A stretch of DNA of 64,000 bases from Branchipolynoe longqiensis (GCA_030323885.1 CM059188.1:109899263-109963262); one strand, 5' to 3'. Numbered from the stretch's first letter, positions 53,721 through 64,000 are shown. Notes: generated by a model from the sequence alone, not told the origin. Made by a program: numbers and translations.

Positions 53721-54974
53721 CACGTAACAAAATATATCAAATTCAGGGGCGGGCGATTTTTCAGGCACGGGCAGGGCCAACCACCAATTTTTTATATATC
53801 TTTGAATTTGGCCTTATTTTGAAAACCACGGATATGTGAAAGAATCTTGAGGACTTGTTAAAACTAGTAGTTGAGGAGACACAATAGAGAAAACACAGGC
53901 TATGGTTACTTGTAGTACGGGTATTACAATGGAAGCTAGAATGTCTGTGACTTGTGTGAGCAGTATGCATGTCAAAGGAGGGTGCCTATCACTGGAGAAT
54001 GAATGAGCAGTGAATTGTCAAAGCTTCACCGCAGGGTATTAGTAGAACGTCTGCTTAGCAATGAGAGGAACACTCGTTCAAATGCGCATGGTGGCACAAA
54101 CGCTGCACTGTGAAGGATATCCAGAACCATTATCAAATCGATAAGTGTTCTTCGTTAGTAGCGAAACTGGATCGACAGCAAGCTATACTTATAGAACCAC
54201 CTGAAATCGTTCCACCGTAGTTACAACTTTGCAGATTGTTGACTGTAGCGTGGCGTTCCGTCCTGTCAGCAGGTGGTTTGCTACAGGGGAGTATCGTCAG
54301 TGTAATGTCTTTTAAGCTCTATATGGATGGAGCGTAACCATAGTGGCGAATATAAGAACAGCATGGAGTGACAGCCGCATAAGGTTACGCACCATATGTC
54401 ATGGGGATGAACACGTGGCGTCACTTACAGCCAATCAGAACAAAGCATGGCATTATTTCATAAGGAAGAACTATTTTGTATTAATGCATCGCCTATCACT
54501 TATTAAATACCATGTTGGCATCAAAGACAATCTCGACCTATTCCGCACTCAGACCAGGCACAGAGCATAGTTATCACATTTACAAGATGACGTCATTCAT
54601 AGCGTTGTGACTTTAAACATGTTACGGTGACATCATCGACATACTTTTAACGCTAGGCTCATACAGCTATGACGTAAGCAGCCATCCAGGCAGCAGAGAG
54701 GAGGTGCACAGATGGCTGATGCCCGATGCAAAATTAATCCATGTAAATCCACTATATTTTACGTTGCTAGGCTATATCCCAGCTGATTAGACACAAAGAA
54801 CCATGAACTCCTCAATTTTAAATGTCAACGCTTTAAAATTAAAATCCATTTGCATTTTGCACATAAAGGACATCAGTCTCACTCTTACTTCTGATATCTT
54901 GGTCGCACTGATAAGCACCTCCTCTGTGCATGCGCAACCCTTCTCCCAAGCCAGTGAGAGCCGATACCTGGGTT

Positions 54975-55235
54975 GTCGCTAAAGCCCAAGTCACACTACA
55001 GCTTGTGACCACTTTGGACTAAAGAACCCACAGTCACCAGCTACCTCTTTGTGACCAAAGCAATGGTCGCCGACCATTTTAGTAGTCACAAGGAGGTTGT
55101 TAGTGCAGTAGCTGCAAGCTACTTTGTGACCAAAATGTTTGAAAGGAGGTCTACGAGCACTGAGGACCAGTTGCAACCACCCTTTTTTTTTAGTTGCAAA
55201 GTGGTCGCAAGCCGTAATCTAACTGAGGTATAAGC
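54975..55235. repeat. Putative non-autonomous element with GTGACC motifs
   Basis: CAAGTCACACTACAGCTTGTGACC opens it. Repeated GTGACCA, TTGCAA and CAAGCTAC motifs occur in both orientations. It ends near AACTGAGGTATAAG, reminiscent of the CAGTCACA MITE ends. Boundaries are uncertain. Confidence 0.35.
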
Positions 55236-55332
55236 TCGGCGGCATTGCCTTGGGGCAAAGTGAGCACCACACCATCCGACGTGACGTCACAGTAGCAAAG
55301 CAGTAGTAGCGTCACCACGAGGTACCCCCGCC

Positions 55333-56061
55333 TCACTGCGCCGTGAACGCGTCCGTCTGGCGCATAAGGTGGGAATAGGACGGCGGCTGCGGCGCCTGTG
55401 ACGACTGGCCGTAGTACCCCCCCGACGTGTACGGGGAGTAGTCCTGGTGCTGCGGGCTGCCGTAGCCGGCGGCGGGGCCTGGACTGGGGCCGGGACCTGG
55501 GCCGGGGCCGAGGCCGGAAGTGCCCGACTGCGGATAGTACTGCTGCGAGTAGGTTCCCCCCGCCGACCCCGGCAGGCGGTTATGCCGCGGCCGTCCGTCG
55601 CGCCCGCCCGGTCCCGTCCCCGGCCCCGGCCCCGGCCCCGGCTTGCCACCCGGCCCTGGTCCCGGCTTGCCGCCACGCCCGGCCACGCCCCGCCCGTGCA
55701 GCCGGTGAGCGAGTTGCTCAAAGACGAACTTGGTGAGCTTGAGCACGGCCACGTGAAGTGTGTATTGCAAGATGAGAGCTCCAAAGCCCTTGTATAGCGC
55801 CCTGAAGCCCTCCTCTCTCAGAATACTGCAGAAGCAGTCGTAGACGCCCTCGTAGCGCGTGATGATGGGCATGACGCCGACGCCCGTGTCCGTGTTGTCT
55901 ATGATGGTGCGCGTGCCCTGCAGACACAGGCGGTGCAGCACAGTCTCCAGCGGGTACAGCGTCATGTCGGCGAGCAGGTTGCCCGTGAAGGTGGCGATCA
56001 GCTGAGCATAGCTCGCGTCGTACAGAGTGCGCTCCACAGATTCCGCCGAGCTCATCTGGTC
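55333..56061 (-). CDS. SLC25A46: SLC25A46 last exon, with Gly/Pro/Tyr-rich tail
   Basis: SLC25A46 is a modified mitochondrial carrier in the outer membrane, linked to fusion/fission and lipid handling. This 729-bp exon (acceptor CTCAATGCAG, phase 0) encodes 242 residues. The first about 120 complete the last carrier repeat: IATFTGNLLADMTLYPLETV, LQGTRTIIDNTD, EEGFRALYKGFGALILQYTL. The PLETVLHRL in place of the canonical PxD/ExxK/R, and GTRTIIDNT, are diagnostic of this member. The remaining about 120 residues are low complexity: GKPGPGP repeats, then Tyr/Gln/Ser-rich (YSPYTSGGYYGQSSQ), ending ...AFTAQ. Such a tail is not part of the family core as I know it. It is read in frame from GC-rich DNA. 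Confidence 0.9.
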   Translation of the reverse strand, partial: DQMSSAESVERTLYDASYAQLIATFTGNLLADMTLYPLETVLHRLCLQGTRTIIDNTDTGVGVMPIITRYEGVYDCFCSILREEGFRALYKGFGALILQYTLHVAVLKLTKFVFEQLAHRLHGRGVAGRGGKPGPGPGGKPGPGPGPGTGPGGRDGRPRHNRLPGSAGGTYSQQYYPQSGTSGLGPGPGPGPSPGPAAGYGSPQHQDYSPYTSGGYYGQSSQAPQPPSYSHLMRQTDAFTAQ

Positions 56062-56206
56062 CTGCATTGAGACCCAACTGTGTTCAGTACTGACACATCA
56101 AAGCTCATCTTTATATTTACACACACAAAAATTAATTAAATTAGGGGGGGGGAGGCATTCAAATATTACGTAACCCTTAAGGTGGAGGTGGGTGGAGGGG
56201 TGTATT

Positions 56207-56297
56207 TGGTTGGTTGTTGGAGTTTTACGTCCTGGCAACATATAAGGTCATATCAGGACGGGTACCGACTTGTGACAGTGCGCACTCATGGCGACTT
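56207..56297 (-). mobile_element. SINE family B, 3' fragment
   Basis: GTTGTTGGAGTTTTACGTCC then AAGGTCATATCAGGACGGG. It is cut at 56297, where MITE-1 copy 4 begins without its left terminus. Confidence 0.65.
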
Positions 56298-56612
56298 TGA
56301 GTTTCTGTCATTTTCAGAGATAAACATATTAGGTTGATTGTTATAATCTACCTTACTTTAGATTGAAGTAACTTTTATTTTAAATGGCTAACTTTTCAGA
56401 TATTTGAACTGTAAAAATGCTAAAATAATTTTGGCAAGCCTGCCAAAACTCGGCTTCTGTAGTCACAGGTTCTATTAGATTCCTCAGTATTCTCTTATAT
56501 ATGGCAACAAATGCTTTATAATTGTACCAATATCTAAGTTAGATACATAGAACCAATTCTAGATAATTGCTTTGGTTTAGACAATTTGATGCTTCATCGG
56601 ACTATGCAGCTT
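56298..56612. mobile_element. MITE-1, copy 4 (left end missing)
   Basis: Starts within the family at GAGTTTCTGTCATTTT and ends CATCGGACTATGCAGCTT followed by TA. The left terminus is lost at the junction with SINE-B. Confidence 0.75.
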
Positions 56613-57355
56613 TACGCATCGGAATAATTAGACCTGTATTAAGTTATTCAGTCTGAACAGTCCCACACAAGTGATACATTTAATTAATTTAACAAAATTA
56701 TATTTGTCTCCTGCGTTAATAGTCCTTTGCCTTTTCTTCTCCAAGAACTGCCGTCGTATTCAAGGGCCTTCAAAATCTCGGAGTTGACACTTACAAATTC
56801 AATAACAAGGGCCTTCAAAATCTCGGAGTTGACACGTACAAATTCAATAACAAGAACCCGCCAAAGAAAAAAGAAGTTGTTGATCGTCCTTTTGATCACA
56901 CAAATCAGGGTCGGGCGGGCGGTTTTTAGTTTAAATTCCCCCCCCCCTCGATAGTATTGTTGACATGATTTCAATTGAATTATACATGTTGCTAGTAACA
57001 CGGTTAATTCATGATGTTGGAAACCCCTTTAGTGTCGCCTAGACAGTGTACCAGATGCACTCCCAAGGTATCAAAGCATTCAGCGTCACTATTGAGACAA
57101 AAATCCTACATCATGAATGCTATCTGAACTCCTATTCATTCATTAACTGAGCCTGGTACAGAGCACACCTGCCACTTACCTGCAGATATTCTTGTATACA
57201 TATACAGTTTCAACCCGACGCATCTTTAACAGTTTTAAAAAAAAGAAGAAGAAAATCACGGGCGGGCCATTTTTCAGGCACGGGGGTGGACGATTACTAT
57301 ATAATTTAAAAAAAAAGGTATTTGCCCTAATATAGTAATAGCAACACACTCATAC
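56613..57355. other. SLC25A46 intron
   Basis: Contains a tandem duplication of about 50 bp (CTTCAAAATCTCGGAGTTGA near 56766 and 56812). No exon. Confidence 0.5.
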
Positions 57356-57583
57356 CTTGAAGCTCAACTTATTCTCCTGCATCTCTGACTTGATGGAGAC
57401 GAGCACGGTGTACTGCGCGAGAGAAGTGATTGTGTAGTGACTGAGGCCGTGGATCACGTTGGGCAGCATGAGGCTCCACACGGGCAGCAGGCGCGTCGTC
57501 TGGGAGGCGTTCCACCCGAGCAGCCGGTTAGCGCCATCCACCAGGCAGTCGAACACGCCGGGACTCTCACTGGCGATCTCACT
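57356..57583 (-). CDS. SLC25A46: SLC25A46 penultimate exon
   Basis: 228 bp, exactly 76 codons, phase 0 at both ends: acceptor GCCCACTGCAG, donor AAG|GTATGAG. It encodes SEIASESPGVFDCLVDGANR, then RLLPVWSLMLPNVIHGLSHY and TVLVSIKSEMQENKLSFK. The spacing of (S/D)CL-x-x-G-x-x-R, RLLP and the VIHGxxHY helix matches the middle of SLC25A46. It joins FVETVQ|SEIA of the preceding exon and DQMSSAE of the last exon in frame. Confidence 0.88.
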
Positions 57584-57984
57584 CTGCAGTGGGCAATGAA
57601 CTGTACCGCGTCAACTAGACAGCGCTCAATAGCAACCCTTAAATTGTTACAGTATTCATTTATCTGTGGAGGAGTGGTTACACTTAGAGTATCTGAATTT
57701 TTTCTAGGTCAGACTGCTAATCTGAAGGTCGATGGTTCAATTCCCCATGTCATTACCTCTGCCAATTTAGATTTCCACCGCTGTGTATAGTTTACAGCAT
57801 CATCAAAGGCCAGTTGCTCTCACACCATGTCTATGTGGTGTTGGAAGCTAAAACTCCCATAGGTCGGTAAAAGTGTGGGCTCGGACTTTCTATTGACCAA
57901 CTGTCTAATGGTGAAAACAAGACTATTCAGACTTATCCATGATAGGTAGTATAAATCTTCAATATTAATTTTCTTTAAACAACA

Positions 57985-58292
57985 CCTACGGTCATATCAC
58001 TTTTTATCAGGACGGGTACTGACTTGTGGCAGTATGCATTCATGGTGACTTTATAATGCTGCCCCACTGGGGGGAGACCAGGCTGCCGAAACCATGACCC
58101 CCGTATACCACACAGTCACATTATCCTGATACTGTGCTAATCAGTCCTTATCCTATCCTATTAATGCCGAAAGCCAAGCTAGGTAGCGACCAGTATCAGT
58201 TTGATAAATCATTGGTTTGACTCGACTGGATTCAAACTACCGACCTTCTGCATGGGAAGCATGTACTCTGATTTTTCCACCACGTCCAGTTT
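57985..58292 (-). mobile_element. SINE family B, diverged copy
   Basis: Shares the CACCTACGGTCATATCA block, CAGGACGGGTACTGACTTGTG, ACATTATCCTGATACTG and GGTTTGACTCGACTGGATTC with the family. The head is degraded. Intronic. Confidence 0.65.
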
Positions 58293-58617
58293 TACAGTAT
58301 TCTGTGCCTGTTTAAATACTGGACTATCTACGGCAACAGGGGCCTAGACATACACAGGTACGCAGCTGCGTACCACCTGAGATTACAAATATTCTTTTAA
58401 TATACAGTCATCTGATTGGGTTCAGGGGGAAAAAACCTGACATTTTGTTTAGTTTATCGTGGGGACACACAGCATCCCACTGAAACGCGAGAGGGATGCA
58501 AATAGTGTATCTTAGAGGTGATTCGGACAGACTGTTCATGGTCATCACTTTGTATTTATTTCGTTACATTTATCAATTAAGCAGAACAAATTTCAATCTT
58601 CCTCATTCCACGGCTCA

Positions 58618-58716
58618 TTGCCATATCCTATCGCTCGCCTGGGATTCGAACCCAAGTCTCACGATCTGTGCAAAGGGAAGTGGGATCTCAACTCATTCCG
58701 CCATCCCGTCTGGTGA
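58618..58716 (-). mobile_element. SINE family B head fragment
   Basis: The minus strand reads GACGGGATGGCGGAATGAG with B-box GGGTTCGAATCCC, the same head as 50046. tRNA-like, but not a complete tRNA gene. Confidence 0.6.
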
Positions 58717-58807
58717 AGTAATCGTAATTGTGCCTCAAAACATCCAAATATTAGCCCACCATGATATCAACTGTTTCTTGATTTTGTTTTTAATTCGAAA
58801 TATATTA

Positions 58808-59155
58808 AAGTTGCACAGTCCGATGCTTTTGAGTTACTGTAATTTTCTAAGATAAATATATTAAATTGATTCTTATAATCTACCTTACTTTAATGTTAAG
58901 TAACTTATATTTTAAATGACTAACTTTTGAGATATTTGAAGCGCAAATACACAAAATTAGTTTTGGCAAGCACGCCAAAATTCTAACACCATAGGTTTCT
59001 GCAGTAACAGGTTCAATTAAATTGACTCCGTATTCCGTTCTGTATGTCAACAAATGCTTAATAAATGCACCAATATCTAAGTTAGATATGTAGAATTAAA
59101 TCTAGATGACTGTTTTAGTTTTGAACATTTGATGCTTCGTCGGACTATGCAGCTT
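58808..59155. mobile_element. MITE-1, copy 5
   Basis: 348 bp, AAGTTGCACAGTCCGATG to CGTCGGACTATGCAGCTT, TA on both sides. Confidence 0.8.
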
Positions 59156-59218
59156 TAACTCAAATAAATATTTGGAGCTTTTTGAATAAATATTTGGAGC
59201 TTTTTGAGTTCTACTCAC

Positions 59219-59276
59219 CTGAACAGTTTCGACCAGACTGGCAGCGTAAAAAGGTGTGACCAGCGCGATACTTAAT
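59219..59276 (-). CDS. SLC25A46: SLC25A46 short internal exon
   Basis: 58 bp: acceptor GTGTTGTTTCAG, one base completing a codon, donor CAG|GTGAGT in phase 0. It encodes LSIALVTPFYAASLVETVQ. The LVTPFYAASL(I/V)E motif is a hallmark of SLC25A46. Upstream exons would be to the right of the window's Ngaro-type element, so that element either lies in an intron here or the gene is broken by it. Confidence 0.88.
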
Positions 59277-59816
59277 CTGAAACAACACAAATGAACAATC
59301 AAAATGTTGAATAGAATTTTTGAACAATGTTGAATAGAATTTTGAACATACAACTATTTAATTATGCATAAATTTACTAAAGCTTACTTGTGATTTCATT
59401 TAGTGCATTAGCTGCAGAAATAGGGTAGTTGTTAGTTACCACTAATACAATTAAGTGTAAATCCTTGTTCTAAGGGTCCTCTACTAAAACTATGCGCTTG
59501 CATTCAACTGATCAGATTTAAAACCAAATCAACTTAAGCAATCATATTTACTCCACTCAGACAAACTCAGATTGTGCATGTTGCGGCGGCAACATGGGTA
59601 ATTTGGGACGCGGGACCGAAAGCCCTTCAACCTTAAACTCTATGGACAACCGTGGCGCCACCTATACTCAACGAGACACACTATCGAACCGATGCGCTAC
59701 CTGGCGGATCCTTCACAGACTCGCCACCGGAGGAGCCGGTGCAGCTCACACCGACCAGTGCGCCCGAACCTGCCGCGTGGCCACTGAAGCTTTGCTGTCT
59801 TTTCTAGGCATTCATC

Positions 59817-61234
59817 ATGCCTGCCACCCGCACTAAGCGCACCAGGGATCCAACTCCCGACTCGCCAACCGCGGTCGAACCCACGCCCGCACGGAAACCT
59901 CGTGGTAGGCCGAAATCCGTCGTCTCACACGAGGATGTGACAAAGAAAACACGCACTCGTTCAAGTCGCACCGAGGAGCGACGCGAGAGCACCACCACTG
60001 CCGACACACCGACACACAGCACTAGCCGTCGTAGCTCTGAGCACGGTAGCGGCGCCTTGATCATTGCACTCAATGGCTTCCAATCAAAAATGGACGAGAG
60101 GCTCGACCGTATAGCACGCAGTATGACTGAACGGATGGACGAGTTTGAGCGCACGGCAGAGAAACGCCGCCGAACCGGCTCACCACGCGGGAACCAAGAT
60201 GGCCGCTCCCCCACCCGGGCACGCTCGCCTCGCCGGAGCCGGAGCAAGGAGCACCGCACTGGCATGGGCGGCGTGGCCCCCCCCCGCGGCACCGCAGCCG
60301 TAGCATTGACCGCCAACGTGACACTGGCGCCAATACGACGCGCCCTGATCAGTACTACTACGCCTCGCAGGTGGACGGACACAAAAACCGTGAGTTCGTT
60401 CCTTTTGACAACCCTTTCCGCACCCCCGCTGCCCTGGCACGCGACCGTGTCACATCCCGCACACCCTTCTGCGAGCTAATCTCGAACACTGACCACGAGG
60501 AAACGGATCGCGCAGATGTGGTTAACGAGTTGCTCGCCGCAGCCGGCACGGCCCTCGGCGACAAAAGAGGTAATAGCATCATTGCACCGCATAGATATGT
60601 CATTCGGGGCCACCGTAGCACTAAAGTTGGTCTTGATCAGGCGACATGGGCGGAATACTTTGCCGCGCTGTGCCGTATGATACACGACAAAGCCATGCCG
60701 ACGAGCTGGGCCGAGCCGTTACTGCATCACATGCAACAACTCGCCACAATGGCCACGCTGTACGACTGGCAAACGTGCAGACGCTGGTCTGAGAACGTAT
60801 TCATCATGATAAGCGACGGACGCTTGCAGCACGGGTGGGCTGACCAATACGCAATTAAGGATATCCAGCGCGATGCCTGCGTCGAAGGCACCAGACTGGA
60901 CGGCAAAAAATCCAGCCGTACGACCGTAGACGAAACACCGACGAGGAAAGCGGAGAGCGCTGCCCCACGTAATGACAGAACCGACTATGTCCGCCCAGTC
61001 TATAGCAAAGACACCGACGGAAAGCCGTGCTCTAAATGGAACTGGGGCAATGAATGCGGGTTCACAACCTCGCACGGAATGCACCCCGACCGTAAATGCC
61101 ACCTGTGCGCCTGGTGTGCATCTAAGTATGCAAAGGCGAACCCACACCCTGAGAAAGACTGCCAGAACAAGCGTCGCTTTAACGAGAGGAAGAACGGTGG
61201 AGAGAAATCCGACCAAAAAGCGGATTTTCGCTAA
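59817..61234 (+). pseudogene. gag-like ORF of the right-hand Ngaro-type element
   Basis: The first frame starts MPATRTKRTRDPTPDSPTAV, is Arg/Ser-rich, and has a helical block (LNGFQSKMDERLDRIARSM). The frame changes near the nine-C run at 60277-60285. The second frame (about 60290-61234) holds FVPFDNPFRTPAALARDRV, a helical core (WAEYFAALCRMI, RRWSENVFIMISDGRLQHGW), and the C-terminal Cys/His cluster C-x2-WN-x4-C-x5-H-x8-H-x-C-x2-C-x9-H-x4-C with a Lys/Arg tail. The core WSENVFxxISDGRLxxGWAD matches YSEEIFTRIGDGRLPKGWAD of copy 1. If the C-run length is a sequencing error, the gene would be open; as given, it is broken. Confidence 0.75.
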
Positions 61235-61326
61235 GCGGCCGCCCATACGACTCGGTTTATGGAACGGATACCGCCGCCCCACCAGTTGACGGCCCGCTCG
61301 ACGGCGAGCGGATCGCATGCACTGCC

Positions 61327-63722
61327 ATGACCAGCCGGCCTGGCGGCCTCTCGCCCGCCGCCAACCACACCCCCCTACCACAGCCCGCCCCCCACCCTTA
61401 CCGTGAAGCCATTGTTGTTGTACGTGACCTACATAACGAAGCCAGCCCCGGCGCCGCATGCGCCCACCACACACAAGGTGGCGCCACCCACGTCCCACGC
61501 ACAGGCGGCCGGCCGCCTTCTTGCCGCTCTGCACTGTTGGCAGGTGGCAGCACTGATGGTGGCCATGACAGTTCACCCCGCCACAACAACAACACCCAGG
61601 CCACGCCCACCATAACACACACCCCTGACACATGTAGCGGCCCCGCCCCCACCACCCCCCCTCACCCCCGCCACCACCGACACACACCACAACCCGACAT
61701 CTCACCGCTACCAGCAGGGCACTCCCACCGCCCACACGGCCACGCCCACCCCGCCCGCGCACCGACGGTCGCTCACAACCACCGCCACGACCACATCCCC
61801 GCAGCGGACGCACATCCCCGCCAACACACAGGCCCTGGGCCGCCCACGGCGCCACTCGAGGAGCTCGACGGTGACCAATACGACCTCGACACCGACGAGC
61901 AGTTGCGCCACAGGCAGCCTAACGACATAGACACCGTTCTTGACGACTACGGTGCGGCGGCCGCCTCGCCCTACAACCCACCGCTCACCCCCACCGAGTA
62001 TAGGACGACACTACACTCCATATGGCCCCGCACGATACCCAGACTCTGGAAGAACAACGCGACATACATGAAGTTATACGACCGGGTACGACAATGCGCC
62101 CTCCCCAACTACATGGGCGCAAGAATACCGGTCCCATCTGGCTTGAATATACCGGCTTGGAGGCACATGCTACGTGACTATCACGACAAACAGGTGGTCG
62201 AATTTCTTGAGTTTGGTTGGCCGGCCGACTACACGGGCGCCCTCCCGCCTGTGCCGGCCACCGCGAACCACTCGGAGGACCCCGCTCACGACGTTCACAT
62301 CCAGAAGTTCGTGTTCAAGGAGGTGGAACTCGGGGCACTGCTGGGCCCCTTCGAACAACCCCCATTCAAACCCTGGACTCAGATCAGCCCGATGATGACG
62401 CGGCCGAAGAGGGTCTCCTCCGACCGGCGCGTCATCGTCGACCTCTCATACCCAGGAAAGGCGAGCGTGAACGCGGGGATACGCCGAGCGCAATACCAGG
62501 GTGTCCCCGCAACCTACACCTTACCTAGCATGATCGACCTGGCCGACGAGGTTGCCCGACTCGGCACCGGCTCGTACATCTGGAGCGCCGACCTCGCAAG
62601 AGCATACCGCCAACTACGCACCTGTCCGCTTTCGACCCCGCTACTCGGTATCACCTACGGGGGTCGGTACTACATCGACGCCGCGCCACCGTTCGGGTGC
62701 AGAACGTCCTCGATGGCCTGCGCCAGAACCACAAACGCGGTGGTGTACCTCATGCGGAAGAGAGGGCACTTCGCGTTGTGCTACCTCGATGACTTTGTGG
62801 GCGCGGCCGCCACCCACCAGAAGGCCGAGGAGGCGTACACCGACTTCCTGCGACTCGCCCGTGACCTCGGCTTGGACCTTGCCCCCTCCAAGTGCGTCCC
62901 CCCCGGCGAAGAAGATACACTGGCTGGGCTTCGAGATCTCGTCGGCCACCATGAGGCTCGAGATCCCCCGCGACAGGCTGGCCGACGTCCTCACAGAGTG
63001 CGGCCTCTGGGTCGTCGGGAGGAAGGCCTCACGACGCGACATACAGAGGCTCGTCGGCAGGCTCCAACACGTGGCGAAGTGCATACGCCCGGCCCGCCGA
63101 TTCATGTCCAGAATACTTGCCGCCCTCAGGAATGCCCCGCTGCACGGGAAGCACACCATATCGGAGGACCTCGTCGACGACATCCGTTGGTTCGACAGGT
63201 TTGCCGAGTCATTTAACGGGTACGTCCTCCTGCAGTCGGCACCCAGGATCGGCTGGACCATCGAGTGTGACTCTTCACTAACCGGGGCGGGCGCGCATTC
63301 ACCTACCCACTTCTACGCAGAGCGCTACCCCCGACGAGGTCCGGGAGAAGGACATGACAATAGCCCAGCTAGAGGCCATAAACCTCGTAGCGGCTGTCAG
63401 GGCTCTCCTCCCCAAGCACCCCCACCTACACACCATCCGGGTCAACACAGACAACTCCGCTTCCCAGCAGGTCCTTTCGACGGGATGCGGCCGGGATCCC
63501 ATCCTAACCGCCTGCGCGAGGGAGATCTGGCTCATAGCGGCCAACTTGAGCACGGAAATCCAGATACAACATAAGGCCGGCAGGGACCTCGTCCTGGCCG
63601 ACGCCCTCAGCAGGCGGCACGACGACACCCAAGCTCGACGCACGGCTGAGGCCCTGGTCGCACAGCGCGGCCTCGTACAAGTCCACGTCGACCTGATCAA
63701 TGTGCTCACCCCAAGATTATAA
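61327..63722 (+). pseudogene. RT-RNase H polyprotein of the right-hand Ngaro-type element
   Basis: Residues 1 to about 200 are His/Pro/Thr-rich and poorly constrained. The conserved part starts near EYRTTLHSIWP and continues with GARIPVPSGLNIPAW, LLGPFEQPPFKPW, RRVIVDLSYP, SADLARAYRQL, FGCRTSSMA and the catalytic YLDDFVG (about 62782-62802). The frame changes at the seven-C run 62898-62904 and again near 63327. RNase H motifs are IECDSSLTG, QLEAINL, VNTDNSA and LADALSRR, giving the full acidic set. It ends at TAA 63720-63722. Apart from two C-run shifts every motif is intact, so this copy looks younger than the left-hand ones. Confidence 0.8.
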
Positions 63723-63734
63723 CCTGCGAATGCA

Positions 63735-63758
63735 CCTAATTTTTGCCTTCATCCGCAG
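63735..63758 (+). promoter_or_regulatory. Splice-acceptor-like site before the recombinase ORF
   Basis: CACCTAATTTTTGCCTTCATCCGCAG has a branch-point-like CTAAT, a pyrimidine tract and CAG. The first base after it (63759) is 35 nt before the recombinase ATG at 63794, exactly as in copy 2. No phase-matched donor is obvious in the RNase H end. Confidence 0.4.
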
Positions 63759-63793
63759 GTTTCACGCCGCGACACCACCAACGCTTGACCGAC

Positions 63794-64000
63794 ATGATAG
63801 CCGCCGGGCTGGCCCCGGGAACCTGGAGGAACAAGAACAGACAGGCGGCCAGGTACGTCACCTACATGCGACAACACGGGTCCGACCCGGCGACCCCCAC
63901 ACACTACGTGATACTATCATACTTACTACAGCTCGCGGATGACCTCGCCTCCCCCGGGGCCGCTCTCAACTACTTCAGCGGCGCACGCACCTGGATAAGG
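63794..64000 (+). CDS. Tyrosine recombinase, N-terminal part (cut by window end)
   Basis: It reads MIAAGLAPGTWRNKNRQAAR, YVTYMRQHGSDPATP, LSYLLQLADDLASPGAALNY and FSGARTWIR. This is the DNA-binding N-terminal domain of the DIRS/Ngaro tyrosine recombinase, aligned without gaps to 7595-7400 of copy 2 (LAPGTWRN, FSGAR.W). The catalytic domain lies beyond base 64000. The start is supported by equal position in the two elements. Confidence 0.75.
   Translation, partial: MIAAGLAPGTWRNKNRQAARYVTYMRQHGSDPATPTHYVILSYLLQLADDLASPGAALNYFSGARTWIR

Larger units (their letters stand above)
59589..64000 (+). mobile_element. Ngaro-type element, diverged family, 5' part (continues beyond the window)
   Basis: Order: leader, gag (59817-61234), RT-RNase H (61327-63722), tyrosine recombinase (63794 onward, cut by the window end). 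The 3' repeats cannot be seen. The leader (GGGTAATTTGGGACGCGGGA) resembles the A module of the left-hand copies only loosely. gag, RT and recombinase are recognisably homologous to copies 1 and 2 but distant. The element is antisense to SLC25A46 and begins about 300 bp upstream of its 58-bp exon. It is more GC-rich than its surroundings. Confidence 0.8.

Noticed and set aside
53392..53727. Pro/Ser/His-rich open frame
   Set aside because: Composition-driven by the C/T-rich low-complexity tract; both strands are open.
58618..58716. Possible tRNA gene with a good B box
   Set aside because: The head matches SINE family B at 50046, and I could not complete an acceptor stem, so it is a SINE fragment.
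60719..61855. 378-codon minus-strand open frame
   Set aside because: Antisense to gag and pol of the right-hand element; Gly/Cys/Val-rich composition reflects the GC-rich template.

Overview
This is eukaryotic, intron-bearing, repeat-dense DNA. The host is most likely a lophotrochozoan, probably a mollusc. The reasons are animal gene families split into 58-729 bp exons with GT-AG borders, tRNA-headed SINEs of a type I associate with molluscs, and metazoan retrotransposon families (DIRS/Ngaro-type tyrosine-recombinase elements and Ty3/gypsy). There are no prokaryotic operons, ribosome binding sites or CRISPR arrays. Species cannot be named from sequence alone.

Two host genes are supported, both on the minus strand. 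A TMC (transmembrane channel-like) gene is represented by six phase-compatible exons between 19361 and 4127, with less certain 5' exons near 31.6-31.8 kb and 38.7 kb; its 3' end lies left of the window. An SLC25A46 (mitochondrial outer-membrane carrier-like) gene is represented by its last three exons between 59276 and 55333; its 5' part lies right of the window. Its last exon adds an unusual Gly/Pro/Tyr-rich tail of about 120 residues.

Most of the rest is mobile DNA. 1-2008 is the 5' part of a minus-strand Ngaro-type element. 6190-10954 is a second, end-to-end copy with the split-direct-repeat layout A1-ORFs-B1-A2-B2; it carries gag, RT-RNase H and tyrosine recombinase, all damaged. 11454-14244 is an internally deleted DIRS-type element with inverted terminal repeats. 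59589-64000 is the 5' part of a diverged, plus-strand Ngaro-type element inside the SLC25A46 region. Three solo A2-B2 units sit at 19384, 27348 and 28675. 39717-45962 is a Ty3/gypsy element with 191-bp LTRs, a 5-bp target duplication and an antisense fragment of a different gypsy element lodged in its gag.

The non-coding remainder holds a uniform 346-348 bp MITE family (four complete and one truncated copy, TA target), several other inverted-repeat families, two SINE families, a tandem repeat of about 190-205 bp scattered in several places, two mirror-image TG/CA minisatellite blocks, and large foldback palindromes (14.8-15.3, 20.0-21.1, 21.2-23.1, 25.5-26.4, 34.1-36.5 and 48.4-49.4 kb).

The most interesting material is the tyrosine-recombinase retroelement set: complete split direct repeats, solo units, a shared unusual Cys/His motif in gag, and a splice-acceptor-like site at an identical distance (35 nt) before the recombinase start in two diverged elements. 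One solo unit also abuts a TMC 3' splice site.
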